Origin: Leptidea sinapis
Lineage: Eukaryota; Arthropoda; Insecta; Lepidoptera; Pieridae
NCBI RefSeq assembly: GCF_905404315.1
Contig: NC_066282.1
Location: 13,912,501-13,976,500 of the forward strand
Reading direction: 5' to 3'
DNA: 64,000 bases
Shown: piece by piece, positions 1-8,092 of the stretch
Numbering within the stretch: the stretch's first letter is position 1
How the letters are laid out: each line of letters opens with the position of its first letter
Translations under genes and position numbers: made by a program
Notes under the pieces: generated by a model
Told to the model about the DNA's origin: nothing
The model's database searches: none
What the model saw: only the letters and a program-made list of their open reading frames with translations

Positions 1-38
1 CTCTGCCTTGTATGTGATGAGGTTGAAAAAATGATCAA
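1..38 (+). CDS. Candidate upstream exon end of the Polinton DNA polymerase (partial)
   Basis: The first 38 bases are open in one frame, contain a CxxC pair, and end at a good splice donor (GTGAGT from 39). An acceptor (TTGTAG) ends at 127, just inside the annotated polymerase frame. Using both would join the two segments in frame (two bases left over, one taken from the next exon). This is inference from splice-site quality and phase only; the alternative is that the polymerase starts at the ATG at 98 and these bases are non-coding. Confidence 0.35.
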
Positions 39-97
39 GTGAGTAATTTTCTTTGTAAATTATTTAATATAGATTTTTAATATATTGTTGATGGAAT

Positions 98-3000
98 GTG
101 GTTAATATCATTCACTTATGTTGTAGTCAACCTATTCTTCAAAGTGGAGGAGGTTTTAAGAGAAGAAGTGCAGTATTACAAGACAGTGAAGACAATGATA
201 CAAGTACAAAGAGAGGAAGACAAGGGGAACCATCCACATCATCGGGGCTCACCAGTGTGAACGATGAAATGGTGAACTGTTCTTTATGTCAAATCTTAAT
301 ACGGAAAAGATATTATGCAAATCATCTTAGAAGTAACCTCCATAAGAATAACGTAATGCAATTACACAATACTTTAAAAAATGTCACAGTACATGAATCG
401 GCTTTTGGTAATAGAATTATATCATATAAAATTAAGAGTAAATCCAACCAATTACAAACATTCGAAACACCAGAAATGTTTTTGAATTCTATTAAAAATG
501 AAATTATTTTACTATTTGAGGAATCTGTTCGATTGCTTACAATTTTTAAAGTTAATTTTATTCTGCACGCTAATTTTGTTCAAGAAACAAAAAATATTTC
601 TAATGAATTTGAATTTCAAACATGTAGTTATACTATAATGCAGGGTGAGGATTTAAATTTTTTCTTTTCGTCCTTATGTGATATGTTGATGAGTAAAATT
701 AGCACATTTGAGAAAAAAGATAGTGGTTGGAGTCTTAAGAAAATAAATGCATTAGACATGAATATAAACAAATTCAATCCATTACGTGGAAAATCATACA
801 TTGAATTACCTAAAGAAATCAAATTAAAAAAAAGTGTTATAAATGTACAAAACTCGGATGATTTATGCTTTAAATGGGCTTTGCTTTCTGCATTATATCC
901 AGTTACTAAGAACTCTCAGAGAGTTTCATCTTACAGTAAATATTCAAATAAATTAAATTTTGACGGAGTTACGTTTCCTGTTAAAATGACAGATATACAA
1001 AAAGTAGAAAGGTTAAATAATTTAAGTGTAAATGTTTTTGGTCTTGAATACAATTGTAAAAAGAAAGTACATGAATTAGTTGGTCCATTGTATTTAACAA
1101 AATCACGGAAAATTGTTCATATCAATTTATTATTTATTTCGCACGGAACAATTAATCATTTTTGCTACATTAAAAACCTATCGCGTTTAGTAAGTGGTCA
1201 AATTTCAAACCATGAACATGCAATCTACATCTGTGACGGTTGTCTTTTACACTTCTCAACAAATGATAAGTTATCAGCCCATCAATTGAATGATTGTTGT
1301 CATATTAAAGTGGAATTGCCTAGTACAGAAAAAACTTTAAAAGATTGGTTTGGACAACCAATTTCAAACAATGTCTTAAAATTTGATAAATTTAATAAGA
1401 TGTTACAAATACCCTTTGTTATATACGCGGACTTTGAAGCTTTCCTTAATCCAATTCAGACATGCTTTAACGATCCATCAAAACCTTATACAACTAATGT
1501 TCACAAACATGAAGTTTATAGTTTTGGGTACTATATCAAATGTTCATATGATGATAGTTTATCAAAATATGAAACATATAGTGGTCCTCATTGTACTCAT
1601 GTCTTTATGAATCAGTTGTATAAAGATTTAGAAGTGATTTGCACAAAGAATTCTTTTGTCATAAGTCCAAAGCCTTTGACTTCCAATGATAATGAAATTA
1701 TTTCGCAATGTAAAGACTGCTTTATATGTCAATTTAATTTAAATGGTGAATGTGCATTATACTTTGACTCGCATACAGGACATTTTAGAGGAGTTGCGCA
1801 CGAAGTATGTAAGACAAAGTTTAGAATCCCCTATCACATCCCAGTTTTTTTACACAATCTTAGTCAATATGACTCTCATTTTATTGTTCATGCATTAAAT
1901 TCTATTGATGGGGAAATTGATATTATTCCACAAACGAAAGAAAAGTACATTTCTTTCACAAAAACGATAAAATTTAATAATCATAAAATTCAATTGAGAT
2001 TCGTTGATTCGTTTAAATTTTTGCCTTGTAGTTTAGACAAACTTGTTCAAAATTTGAAGGATGAACAATTTCAAACATTAAAATATAATTTTCCAAATAA
2101 TAATGATTTTTTACGTCTTAGAAAAAAAGGAATTTATCCATATGAATTTATGTCATCACATGATTCCTTAAAACTTTCAGCACTCCCTAGTCGCGATAAA
2201 TTTTACAATACATTAACCGACACACATATTTCCGATGAAGATTATGAACATGCCAAGGATGTTTGGCAACACTTTCAGTGTCAAAATATGTCAGATTATT
2301 CTGATTTATATCTTAAAACCGATGTTTTACTTTTAACAGATGTGTTTGAAAATTTCCGAGCCTTATGTTTGCAAACATATGGTCTAGATCCAGCTCATTA
2401 TTATACAGCACCTGGGTTAAGTTGGGATGCTATGTTAAAATGCACAAAAATTAAATTAGAATTACTTCAAGACTTTGAACAAATAGCTTTTATTAGATCG
2501 GGCATTCGAGGAGGTGTATCTCAATGTAGCAATCGTTATGCCAAAGCTAATAACAAATATATGCGAGAATATGATAAAGACACACCAAACTCATTTTTAA
2601 CTTATCTTGATGCTAATAACCTTTACGGATGGGCCATGTCTCAATTCCTTCCTACAGGAGGTTTTGAGTGGGTAGATGTCACAACTAATTTTGATGTCCC
2701 TGATGATCATGAATATGGTTTTATTTTGGAAGTAGATCTAGAATATCCTATTGAACTGCATGATTTACATTCTGACCTACCCTTATGTCCCGAGAATATA
2801 TGTATTGGTAATACAAAAGACATAAAATTAGTTCCAAACCTTCGTAATAAAATTAAATATGTGATTCACTACAGAAATTTAAAGCAATGTCTGACAATGG
2901 GTTTAAAATTACAAAAAATTCATAGAATTTTAAAATTCAAACAATGCGCATGGTTACAATATTATATAGATTTAAATACAAACATGCGTAAACTAGCCAC

Positions 3001-3817
3001 ATCTGATTTCGAAAAAGATTTTTATAAATTAATGAATAACTCAGTGTTTGGAAAAACAATGGAAAATATCGAAAAAAGAGTAAATGTAAAATTATTGAGT
3101 CATTGGGAAAATCAGGGTAAAATTCTAGGCGCACAAGATTTAATTGCTAAGCCAGAATTCCATAGTTTATCTATTTTTAATGAAAATTTGGTTGCAGTTC
3201 AATTACGAAAGACGAAATTGTTCCATAATAAACCTATTTATCTGGGATTTTGTATATTGGATATTTCTAAAACTCTAATGTACGATTTTCACTATAACTA
3301 TATGTTTAAAAAGTTTCAAAACAAATTAAAATTATTGTACACAGATACTGATAGTTTAATATATCAAATTTTTACAGATGATTTTTACAGAGATATAAAA
3401 CCTGATTTACATTTGCGTTTCGATACCTCTGACTATACAGAAAAAAATATATTTGGCTATCCAAAACTCAATAAAAAGAAGTTAGGCTACTTTAAAGATG
3501 AAAACAATGGTAACATATTTAATGAATTTGTAGGACTTAGATCTAAAATGTATGCATTAGATGTTGAGGGAAAATTCACAGCTAAAGCTAAGGGGGTTAA
3601 TAAAAGTGTTACTAAGAATATGAAAATGGATAATTATAAGACTTGCTTATTTGAAAATAAGAACGAATATTGTTCAATGCTTAGATTTAAGTCGATAAAG
3701 CATAATATTTTTACTCAAAGAATAAATAAATCTAGTCTGTCATTTAATGATACCAAACGATACATTTTACCGAATAATATTGATACCTTAGCTTGGGGTC
3801 ATCATAAAATAGAATAA
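98..3817 (+). CDS. PolB: Protein-primed family B DNA polymerase (Polinton/adintovirus pPolB)
   Basis: 1239-aa replicative polymerase of the DNA_pol_B_2 type, which uses a terminal protein primer to copy linear genomes. Exonuclease motifs: ExoI with D445/E447 (ADFEAF), ExoII near D592 (QYDSHF), ExoIII near D742 (KTDVLLL). Polymerase motifs: A with D838 (YLDANNLYGWAMSQ), B from K977 (KLMNNSVFGK), C with D1083/D1085 (YTDTDSL), then KGV near K1165. The N-terminal extension has a C2H2-type finger (C61, C64, H76, H82) and a second zinc-ligand cluster (C379, C382, H395, C400). No stops or frameshifts. The ATG at 98 lies inside a plausible intron (39-127), so the true N-terminus may come from upstream. 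First gene of a + strand viral cassette. The family call is firm; the exact start is not. Confidence 0.95.
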   Translation: MVNIIHLCCSQPILQSGGGFKRRSAVLQDSEDNDTSTKRGRQGEPSTSSGLTSVNDEMVNCSLCQILIRKRYYANHLRSNLHKNNVMQLHNTLKNVTVHESAFGNRIISYKIKSKSNQLQTFETPEMFLNSIKNEIILLFEESVRLLTIFKVNFILHANFVQETKNISNEFEFQTCSYTIMQGEDLNFFFSSLCDMLMSKISTFEKKDSGWSLKKINALDMNINKFNPLRGKSYIELPKEIKLKKSVINVQNSDDLCFKWALLSALYPVTKNSQRVSSYSKYSNKLNFDGVTFPVKMTDIQKVERLNNLSVNVFGLEYNCKKKVHELVGPLYLTKSRKIVHINLLFISHGTINHFCYIKNLSRLVSGQISNHEHAIYICDGCLLHFSTNDKLSAHQLNDCCHIKVELPSTEKTLKDWFGQPISNNVLKFDKFNKMLQIPFVIYADFEAFLNPIQTCFNDPSKPYTTNVHKHEVYSFGYYIKCSYDDSLSKYETYSGPHCTHVFMNQLYKDLEVICTKNSFVISPKPLTSNDNEIISQCKDCFICQFNLNGECALYFDSHTGHFRGVAHEVCKTKFRIPYHIPVFLHNLSQYDSHFIVHALNSIDGEIDIIPQTKEKYISFTKTIKFNNHKIQLRFVDSFKFLPCSLDKLVQNLKDEQFQTLKYNFPNNNDFLRLRKKGIYPYEFMSSHDSLKLSALPSRDKFYNTLTDTHISDEDYEHAKDVWQHFQCQNMSDYSDLYLKTDVLLLTDVFENFRALCLQTYGLDPAHYYTAPGLSWDAMLKCTKIKLELLQDFEQIAFIRSGIRGGVSQCSNRYAKANNKYMREYDKDTPNSFLTYLDANNLYGWAMSQFLPTGGFEWVDVTTNFDVPDDHEYGFILEVDLEYPIELHDLHSDLPLCPENICIGNTKDIKLVPNLRNKIKYVIHYRNLKQCLTMGLKLQKIHRILKFKQCAWLQYYIDLNTNMRKLATSDFEKDFYKLMNNSVFGKTMENIEKRVNVKLLSHWENQGKILGAQDLIAKPEFHSLSIFNENLVAVQLRKTKLFHNKPIYLGFCILDISKTLMYDFHYNYMFKKFQNKLKLLYTDTDSLIYQIFTDDFYRDIKPDLHLRFDTSDYTEKNIFGYPKLNKKKLGYFKDENNGNIFNEFVGLRSKMYALDVEGKFTAKAKGVNKSVTKNMKMDNYKTCLFENKNEYCSMLRFKSIKHNIFTQRINKSSLSFNDTKRYILPNNIDTLAWGHHKIE

Positions 3818-4025
3818 ATATTATATTAAATTTTAAGAATAAATTATTATAGTTTTAAAAAACCAAATGAGAGATTATTGTATTTAGATGTATAAGTTGC
3901 GGAGTAAAACATGATGTACTGTATATTGTTTCAATTATAGATTTTTCTGTTTAAATAAATGGTGGTTTAATAACAGATTGTTTCATTACTATACTAAACC
4001 TTAACACACATAGACGTAGTAGATA
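3818..4025 (+). promoter_or_regulatory. AT-rich gap between polymerase and ATPase, with poly(A)-like signals
   Basis: A 208-bp non-coding spacer. AATAAA overlaps the polymerase stop (3813-3818), another lies at about 3838, and AAATAAAT lies near 3950. It is one of only two sizeable gaps in the cassette, so it is the likely place for polymerase transcript termination and a promoter for the downstream block. No specific promoter motif is identified. Confidence 0.35.
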
Positions 4026-4685
4026 ATGCATCATTTCAATCATCCATTCACTGCAATTGTTGCTGGTCCAAGTGGATGTGGAAAATCAGTTTTCGTAAAT
4101 AATTTTATAAAATTTTTGAATGATTTCTGTGATACAAATTTTACCCAAATCACCTGGTGCTTTGATGAAATGCAGCCTTTATATAATCTTAACCACATTA
4201 ATTATCTTCAAGGTTTACCTGATTTATCTATGTTTGACGGAAAAAATCCTCAACTTGTAATAATTGATGACCTGATGAGGGAATCAGATGGTCGTATTGT
4301 TGATATATTCACGAAAGGAAGTCATCATAGAAACTTAAGTGTGTTTTATTTATCTCAAAATTTGTTTCATCAAGGTAAAGGACAAAGAGATATATCACTC
4401 AACTCAAGTTATATAATATATTTCAAAAATCCTCGAGATAAAACCCAAATTCGATACTTATCTCGTCAAGTATTCCCTGAAAATCCGAAATATTTGGAAG
4501 ATTCTTACAGAGATGCTACCAATGAAGCTCATGGTTATTTAATGATTGATTTGAAACAAGAAACAAATGAATTGTGTCGCGTTAAGACAAAGATATTTCC
4601 ATCCGATGGATATTGCACTGTTTATTTACCCACAAAAGGGTTTAAATATGGTAAGAATCAAGAAATTTCGATCATTTATAAATGA
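4026..4685 (+). CDS. Genome-packaging ATPase (FtsK/HerA superfamily, Polinton type)
   Basis: 219-aa P-loop ATPase expected to drive DNA into the capsid. The Walker A motif is near the N-terminus (GPSGCGKS, residues 14-21) and Walker B is a hydrophobic strand ending in D81-D82 (LVIIDD). A polar sensor-like stretch follows (YLSQN), then basic residues (NPRDKTQIR) suited to an arginine finger. Short length and the lack of an N-terminal extension match packaging ATPases of Polintons, virophages and adintoviruses. Its TGA overlaps the next ATG (ATGA at 4682-4685). Open and apparently intact. Confidence 0.92.
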   Translation: MHHFNHPFTAIVAGPSGCGKSVFVNNFIKFLNDFCDTNFTQITWCFDEMQPLYNLNHINYLQGLPDLSMFDGKNPQLVIIDDLMRESDGRIVDIFTKGSHHRNLSVFYLSQNLFHQGKGQRDISLNSSYIIYFKNPRDKTQIRYLSRQVFPENPKYLEDSYRDATNEAHGYLMIDLKQETNELCRVKTKIFPSDGYCTVYLPTKGFKYGKNQEISIIYK

Positions 4686-5008
4686 TGCATAGACGTTTAA
4701 AGACGCATAAAGATTTGTTAATTGCTCTACATAAACTGAAGCCAAAATATCAAAAAGCTTTATTAAAATCATGTAACAAAACAGAAATAAATTACATTTG
4801 TGAATGTATTCATAACGTACTGCGGGGTAACGTTGAATTGGCCGAGAAAGAAAAATCTAAATTAAAGAAATATAAAAATATTCTTCGAAAATTGGTAAGA
4901 AAAGGTACGAATAAAATTAGAAAAAATATAATTGTACAAAAAGGAGGTTCATTTCTACCGATAATATTGGGTTCTATTCTAAGTGGGTTGATTAATTCAT
5001 TTATTTAA
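4682..5008 (+). CDS. Small basic protein with hydrophobic C-terminus, conserved-type Polinton ORF of unknown function
   Basis: 108 aa, beginning with two Met codons overlapping the ATPase stop. The body is very rich in Lys and Arg (helical, for example KEKSKLKKYKNILRKL around residues 59-74). After a GG (residues 88-89) it ends in a roughly 18-residue hydrophobic segment, FLPIILGSILSGLINSFI. A basic body with a hydrophobic or amphipathic tail would suit a virion core, DNA-condensing or membrane-active protein, but I do not recognise a characterised family. Position between the ATPase and the integrase block suggests a morphogenesis role. Function unknown. Confidence 0.7.
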   Translation: MMHRRLKTHKDLLIALHKLKPKYQKALLKSCNKTEINYICECIHNVLRGNVELAEKEKSKLKKYKNILRKLVRKGTNKIRKNIIVQKGGSFLPIILGSILSGLINSFI

Positions 5009-5012
5009 GAAA

Positions 5013-5795
5013 ATGGATAATGCTAAAAAAATGTTACTTATTGAACCATCGTTATTGGAGAAGTTAAAACAACCCAAAGAAAATGATACGCCAAGATCTC
5101 GATTAGATACTGATATGCAAAATATCTTAAACAGTGACATAGAAGATCGAAAGAAATGTATTTTATATTTGCAAACCCTTCAAAGATATCTAAACTTCGT
5201 CAAAGAGGATCGACAACCATACCACATACCACTTATAAATGATAATGATTCATATATTGGTTTTAATCAAGGTCATAATGAAATCGATACTGATTATATA
5301 AATCATGATGTGAATAAAATAAATGTAGTTCCTTCTCAAACATCAGTGGAGGTTAACAAAAATTTTGGAGAAATATACACGAGCTCTGAAATACTGAAAC
5401 TAATACCGAAAACATATGCTAAAAAAGGTGAACTTTTACTAAATTTGATTTCCTTGAATAAAAATAAAATAAGCTGGGATGAATCTGGTACCGTGATTAT
5501 AGATAATGAAAAAATACCTGGGAGTAATATTGTGGACTTGGTGAGTGATACCTTGAGAGCTCTTCAGAAAAGTGAACCTATAGGTTGGGAAAAATTCGCA
5601 ACAACTTTAAAGGAAATAAAAGTACCACTCACTTATATCGGGAACCCAAAGCGAGTGGATTTTATAAACCATTTGCAATTAAAAGAGGTTGCATCTAAAT
5701 CAGTACCTGACGAAGAATTTTCTACACCAACAAGTAATAAGTACACAGGGAAACTAAAAAAAAGATCGGACTGGGAAAAATGGACCCCATATTAG
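5013..5795 (+). CDS. Uncharacterised 260-aa Polinton protein upstream of integrase
   Basis: Starts 4 nt after the preceding stop and overlaps the integrase start by 16 nt in another frame. The N-terminal half looks helical and charged (residues about 1-70). The middle is Asn/Asp-rich and probably flexible. A compact C-terminal domain (about residues 118-215) contains alternating hydrophobic and charged helices (ILKLIPKTYAKKGELLLNLI; SDTLRALQKSEPIGWEKF). It ends in a Lys-rich tail. I recall similar proteins next to integrase in arthropod Polintons but know of no assigned function. No catalytic motif is visible. Confidence 0.7.
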   Translation: MDNAKKMLLIEPSLLEKLKQPKENDTPRSRLDTDMQNILNSDIEDRKKCILYLQTLQRYLNFVKEDRQPYHIPLINDNDSYIGFNQGHNEIDTDYINHDVNKINVVPSQTSVEVNKNFGEIYTSSEILKLIPKTYAKKGELLLNLISLNKNKISWDESGTVIIDNEKIPGSNIVDLVSDTLRALQKSEPIGWEKFATTLKEIKVPLTYIGNPKRVDFINHLQLKEVASKSVPDEEFSTPTSNKYTGKLKKRSDWEKWTPY

Positions 5796-6871
5796 AAATA
5801 AATAAAATTTATTATGATGCATCACATCCTGCTGGCTACAGCACTATTGATAAATTGTCAAAAGCAATGAAGGGTAAAATGGACAGAAATAGTGTCTTAA
5901 AGTGGTTACAATCACAAGAAACATATACATTACATAAACCTGTTCAAAGAAAATTTCCTCGCAACAGATATATTTTGTCTAATATTAATGAGTTATGGCA
6001 GGCCGATTTAAGTGATATGAGATCTTATTCTGAATATAATGATGGTTTCAAATACATACTTTGTGTTATTGATGTCTTTAGTAAATATGCGTATGTTCGA
6101 GCAATGAAAAAGAAAAACTCTGAAACAGTTAAGGAATGCTTTGAAAGTATTTTTGCTGAAGCTAATACTACACCTACACATATACAGTCTGACAAAGGAA
6201 CTGAATTTGTTTCCAAATATGTACAAAAATATTTTAAATTAAAAAACATAAATTATTATACAACCAATAATCCAGATATTAAAGCAAGTATTGTCGAAAG
6301 ATTTCAGAGAACTCTTAAAATGAAAATGTGGCGCTATTTTACACACAAAAATACTCATAAATACATTGATGTTTTACAAGATCTAGTGCATTCATATAAT
6401 CATAGTTTTCATTCTAGTATAAAAATGTGTCCATGTGATGTTAATAATACAAATATAATGAGTGTATGGCAAAATTTATATGATAGAGAAAGTAAGATAA
6501 AAACATCAATTAGTATGGTGAATCCAAGAATTCACGTTGGAGATTATGTTAGAATAACAAAACATAAACATATTTTCCAAAAAGGATATGAATCAAATTG
6601 GAGTGACGAAATATTCATCGTATCTACCATAATACACCGATCTCCGTTTGTAGTATTTACTTTAAAGGATTTAGAAGGCGAAGAGATAGTTGGTACTTTT
6701 TATGAAAAAGAGTTACAAAAAATCATATTCGACCCCACTACTAAATACAAAATAGATAAAATAATACGCTCTCGATATACCGGTAACAGAAAAGAATTGT
6801 TGGTGAAGTGGAGAGGTTATCCAAATAAATTTAATAGCTGGATATTAGCTTCTACTTTGAAAAAAATATGA
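5780..6871 (+). CDS. INT: Retroviral-type (rve) integrase with C-terminal chromodomain
   Basis: 363-aa integrase that would insert the linear element into chromosomes. The DDE triad is intact: D76 (QADLSDM), D138 (QSDKGTEF) and E173 (IVERFQRTLK), with 34 residues between the second Asp and the Glu. Residues about 321-362 form a chromodomain (KIDKIIRSR; LLVKWRGYP; FNSWI), a module in Polinton and chromovirus integrases that binds methylated histone H3 and may steer integration. The start is chosen at 5780, overlapping the previous frame. The stop overlaps the next ATG (ATGA at 6868-6871). No defects seen. Confidence 0.95.
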   Translation: MDPILEINKIYYDASHPAGYSTIDKLSKAMKGKMDRNSVLKWLQSQETYTLHKPVQRKFPRNRYILSNINELWQADLSDMRSYSEYNDGFKYILCVIDVFSKYAYVRAMKKKNSETVKECFESIFAEANTTPTHIQSDKGTEFVSKYVQKYFKLKNINYYTTNNPDIKASIVERFQRTLKMKMWRYFTHKNTHKYIDVLQDLVHSYNHSFHSSIKMCPCDVNNTNIMSVWQNLYDRESKIKTSISMVNPRIHVGDYVRITKHKHIFQKGYESNWSDEIFIVSTIIHRSPFVVFTLKDLEGEEIVGTFYEKELQKIIFDPTTKYKIDKIIRSRYTGNRKELLVKWRGYPNKFNSWILASTLKKI

Positions 6872-7632
6872 ATAAAGATAGTTTTTATTTAACTTTACTA
6901 AGCAATAGTTCTATGGATTATTTTCCTGATAATACAACAACATTATTTTCTACGAAACTGCCAAAACCAACAATACTAGAAGGTGAATGGAGGGTTGGAG
7001 TAGTAGAATTTCAGTACCCATGCACTATGTTCACCGTTCAAGAACATGAAAACATTATTTATATAACAAAGTTGATGCAAGTACCCAATGAAAGTAAACC
7101 GTCATATGTTTATTACAAGACACATATTCCAGCCACAAATTACGATAACATAAATCATATTTTGACGGCACTGAATAACACTCGTGAAAAAATTAAATTT
7201 AAGTGCGATGAGGTTTCAAGGATTGTAGTTGCTACGATAACGGATGAATCCATAAAATCTGTAACTCTATCACCTAAATTATGTCTTCAACTAGGGTTCG
7301 AACCAAACAGGAACCTCGTTGAAAAAAATTTTGGAAAGTGTCCAGCTAATTTGCATTTGGGTTTACCGTCTCAATTATTTGTTTATTGTGACATAGTGGA
7401 GCCTCAAATCGTTGGAGATGTTATGACACCCCTTTTACGAATAATACCATTGGATCCCTCAAAATACATATATGGAGCGTACAAAATGCACGTTTTCTCT
7501 CCTCCCCATTACCTACCTGTGATGCGTAGAGAATTTGATACAATTGAAATAGATATAAGAACAAGCACCGGTCAAAAGATACCATTCCAATTTGGAACAG
7601 TGTGCATTAAACTCCACTTTCAAAAATTATAA
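6868..7632 (+). CDS. Minor capsid protein (penton-like, single jelly roll)
   Basis: 254 aa. The opening (DSFYLTLLSNSSMDYFPDN) and the following FSTKLPKP and WRVGVVEFQYP segments resemble the penton/minor capsid protein of arthropod Polintons. The sequence is strand-rich throughout, with a C-terminal PFQFGTVCIKLHF strand, consistent with a single jelly roll that caps the fivefold vertices. The start codon overlaps the integrase stop, and the TAA overlaps the next ATG (TAATG). Assignment rests on remembered family resemblance and on position next to the major capsid gene; a structure prediction would settle it. Confidence 0.8.
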   Translation: MNKDSFYLTLLSNSSMDYFPDNTTTLFSTKLPKPTILEGEWRVGVVEFQYPCTMFTVQEHENIIYITKLMQVPNESKPSYVYYKTHIPATNYDNINHILTALNNTREKIKFKCDEVSRIVVATITDESIKSVTLSPKLCLQLGFEPNRNLVEKNFGKCPANLHLGLPSQLFVYCDIVEPQIVGDVMTPLLRIIPLDPSKYIYGAYKMHVFSPPHYLPVMRREFDTIEIDIRTSTGQKIPFQFGTVCIKLHFQKL

Positions 7633-8090
7633 TGTACGGCAAACGTGATAATATTTCATGTCCATATGAACACTATTATACTCACCAGGCCGGATCGGGT
7701 ATCGGAGTTATTTATAAAGGAGCACCGTATCAAAGAGGTCATGGAATCGGAAGTTTTCTTGGGGGGCTGTTTAGATCTATTTTACCACTACTGTCTAGTG
7801 GTGTTCGAACTATTGGTAAAGAAGCATTAAGTACCGGTGTAGGTATATTATCAGATATGGTTAATGCACGCCCCATGGAAGATTCAATAAAAACTCGTCT
7901 AAAAGAAGTCAGCTCAAATTTGAAACGAAAAGCTGATGCTAAAATAGATAATATCAACATGTTTGGATCAGGGTATATAACAAAACGAAAACGTCGTTCT
8001 GCGATCATTCCATCAGTGACTGCGAAAGCGAAAGCTATTAAGAAATTAAAATTGAATCAAAAACAAATCAAAGATATATTTACTGATTAA
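7632..8090 (+). CDS. pX/pVI-like virion core or membrane-active protein
   Basis: 152 aa. The N-terminal third is Gly-rich (GSGIGVIYKGAPYQRGHGIG, residues about 21-41), followed by a hydrophobic/amphipathic stretch (LGGLFRSILPLL, about 43-55). The second half is Lys/Arg-rich, with GYITKRKRRS and KAKAIKKLKLN, typical of DNA-condensing core proteins and nuclear-localisation signals. This layout resembles adenovirus core/cement peptides (pX, pVI) found between penton and hexon genes. It lies between the penton and major capsid genes here. The precise role is inferred. Confidence 0.65.
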   Translation: MYGKRDNISCPYEHYYTHQAGSGIGVIYKGAPYQRGHGIGSFLGGLFRSILPLLSSGVRTIGKEALSTGVGILSDMVNARPMEDSIKTRLKEVSSNLKRKADAKIDNINMFGSGYITKRKRRSAIIPSVTAKAKAIKKLKLNQKQIKDIFTD

Positions 8091-8092
8091 AT

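Noticed and set aside
628..822. Minus-strand 64-aa frame inside the polymerase gene (and similar ones at 2937, 6008, 6025, 7739, 8500)
   Set aside because: Shadows of strongly supported viral genes; low-complexity products without motifs.
7645..7830. 61-aa + frame overlapping the core-protein gene
   Set aside because: Alternative frame of the 152-aa gene, no initiation context or conserved motif.
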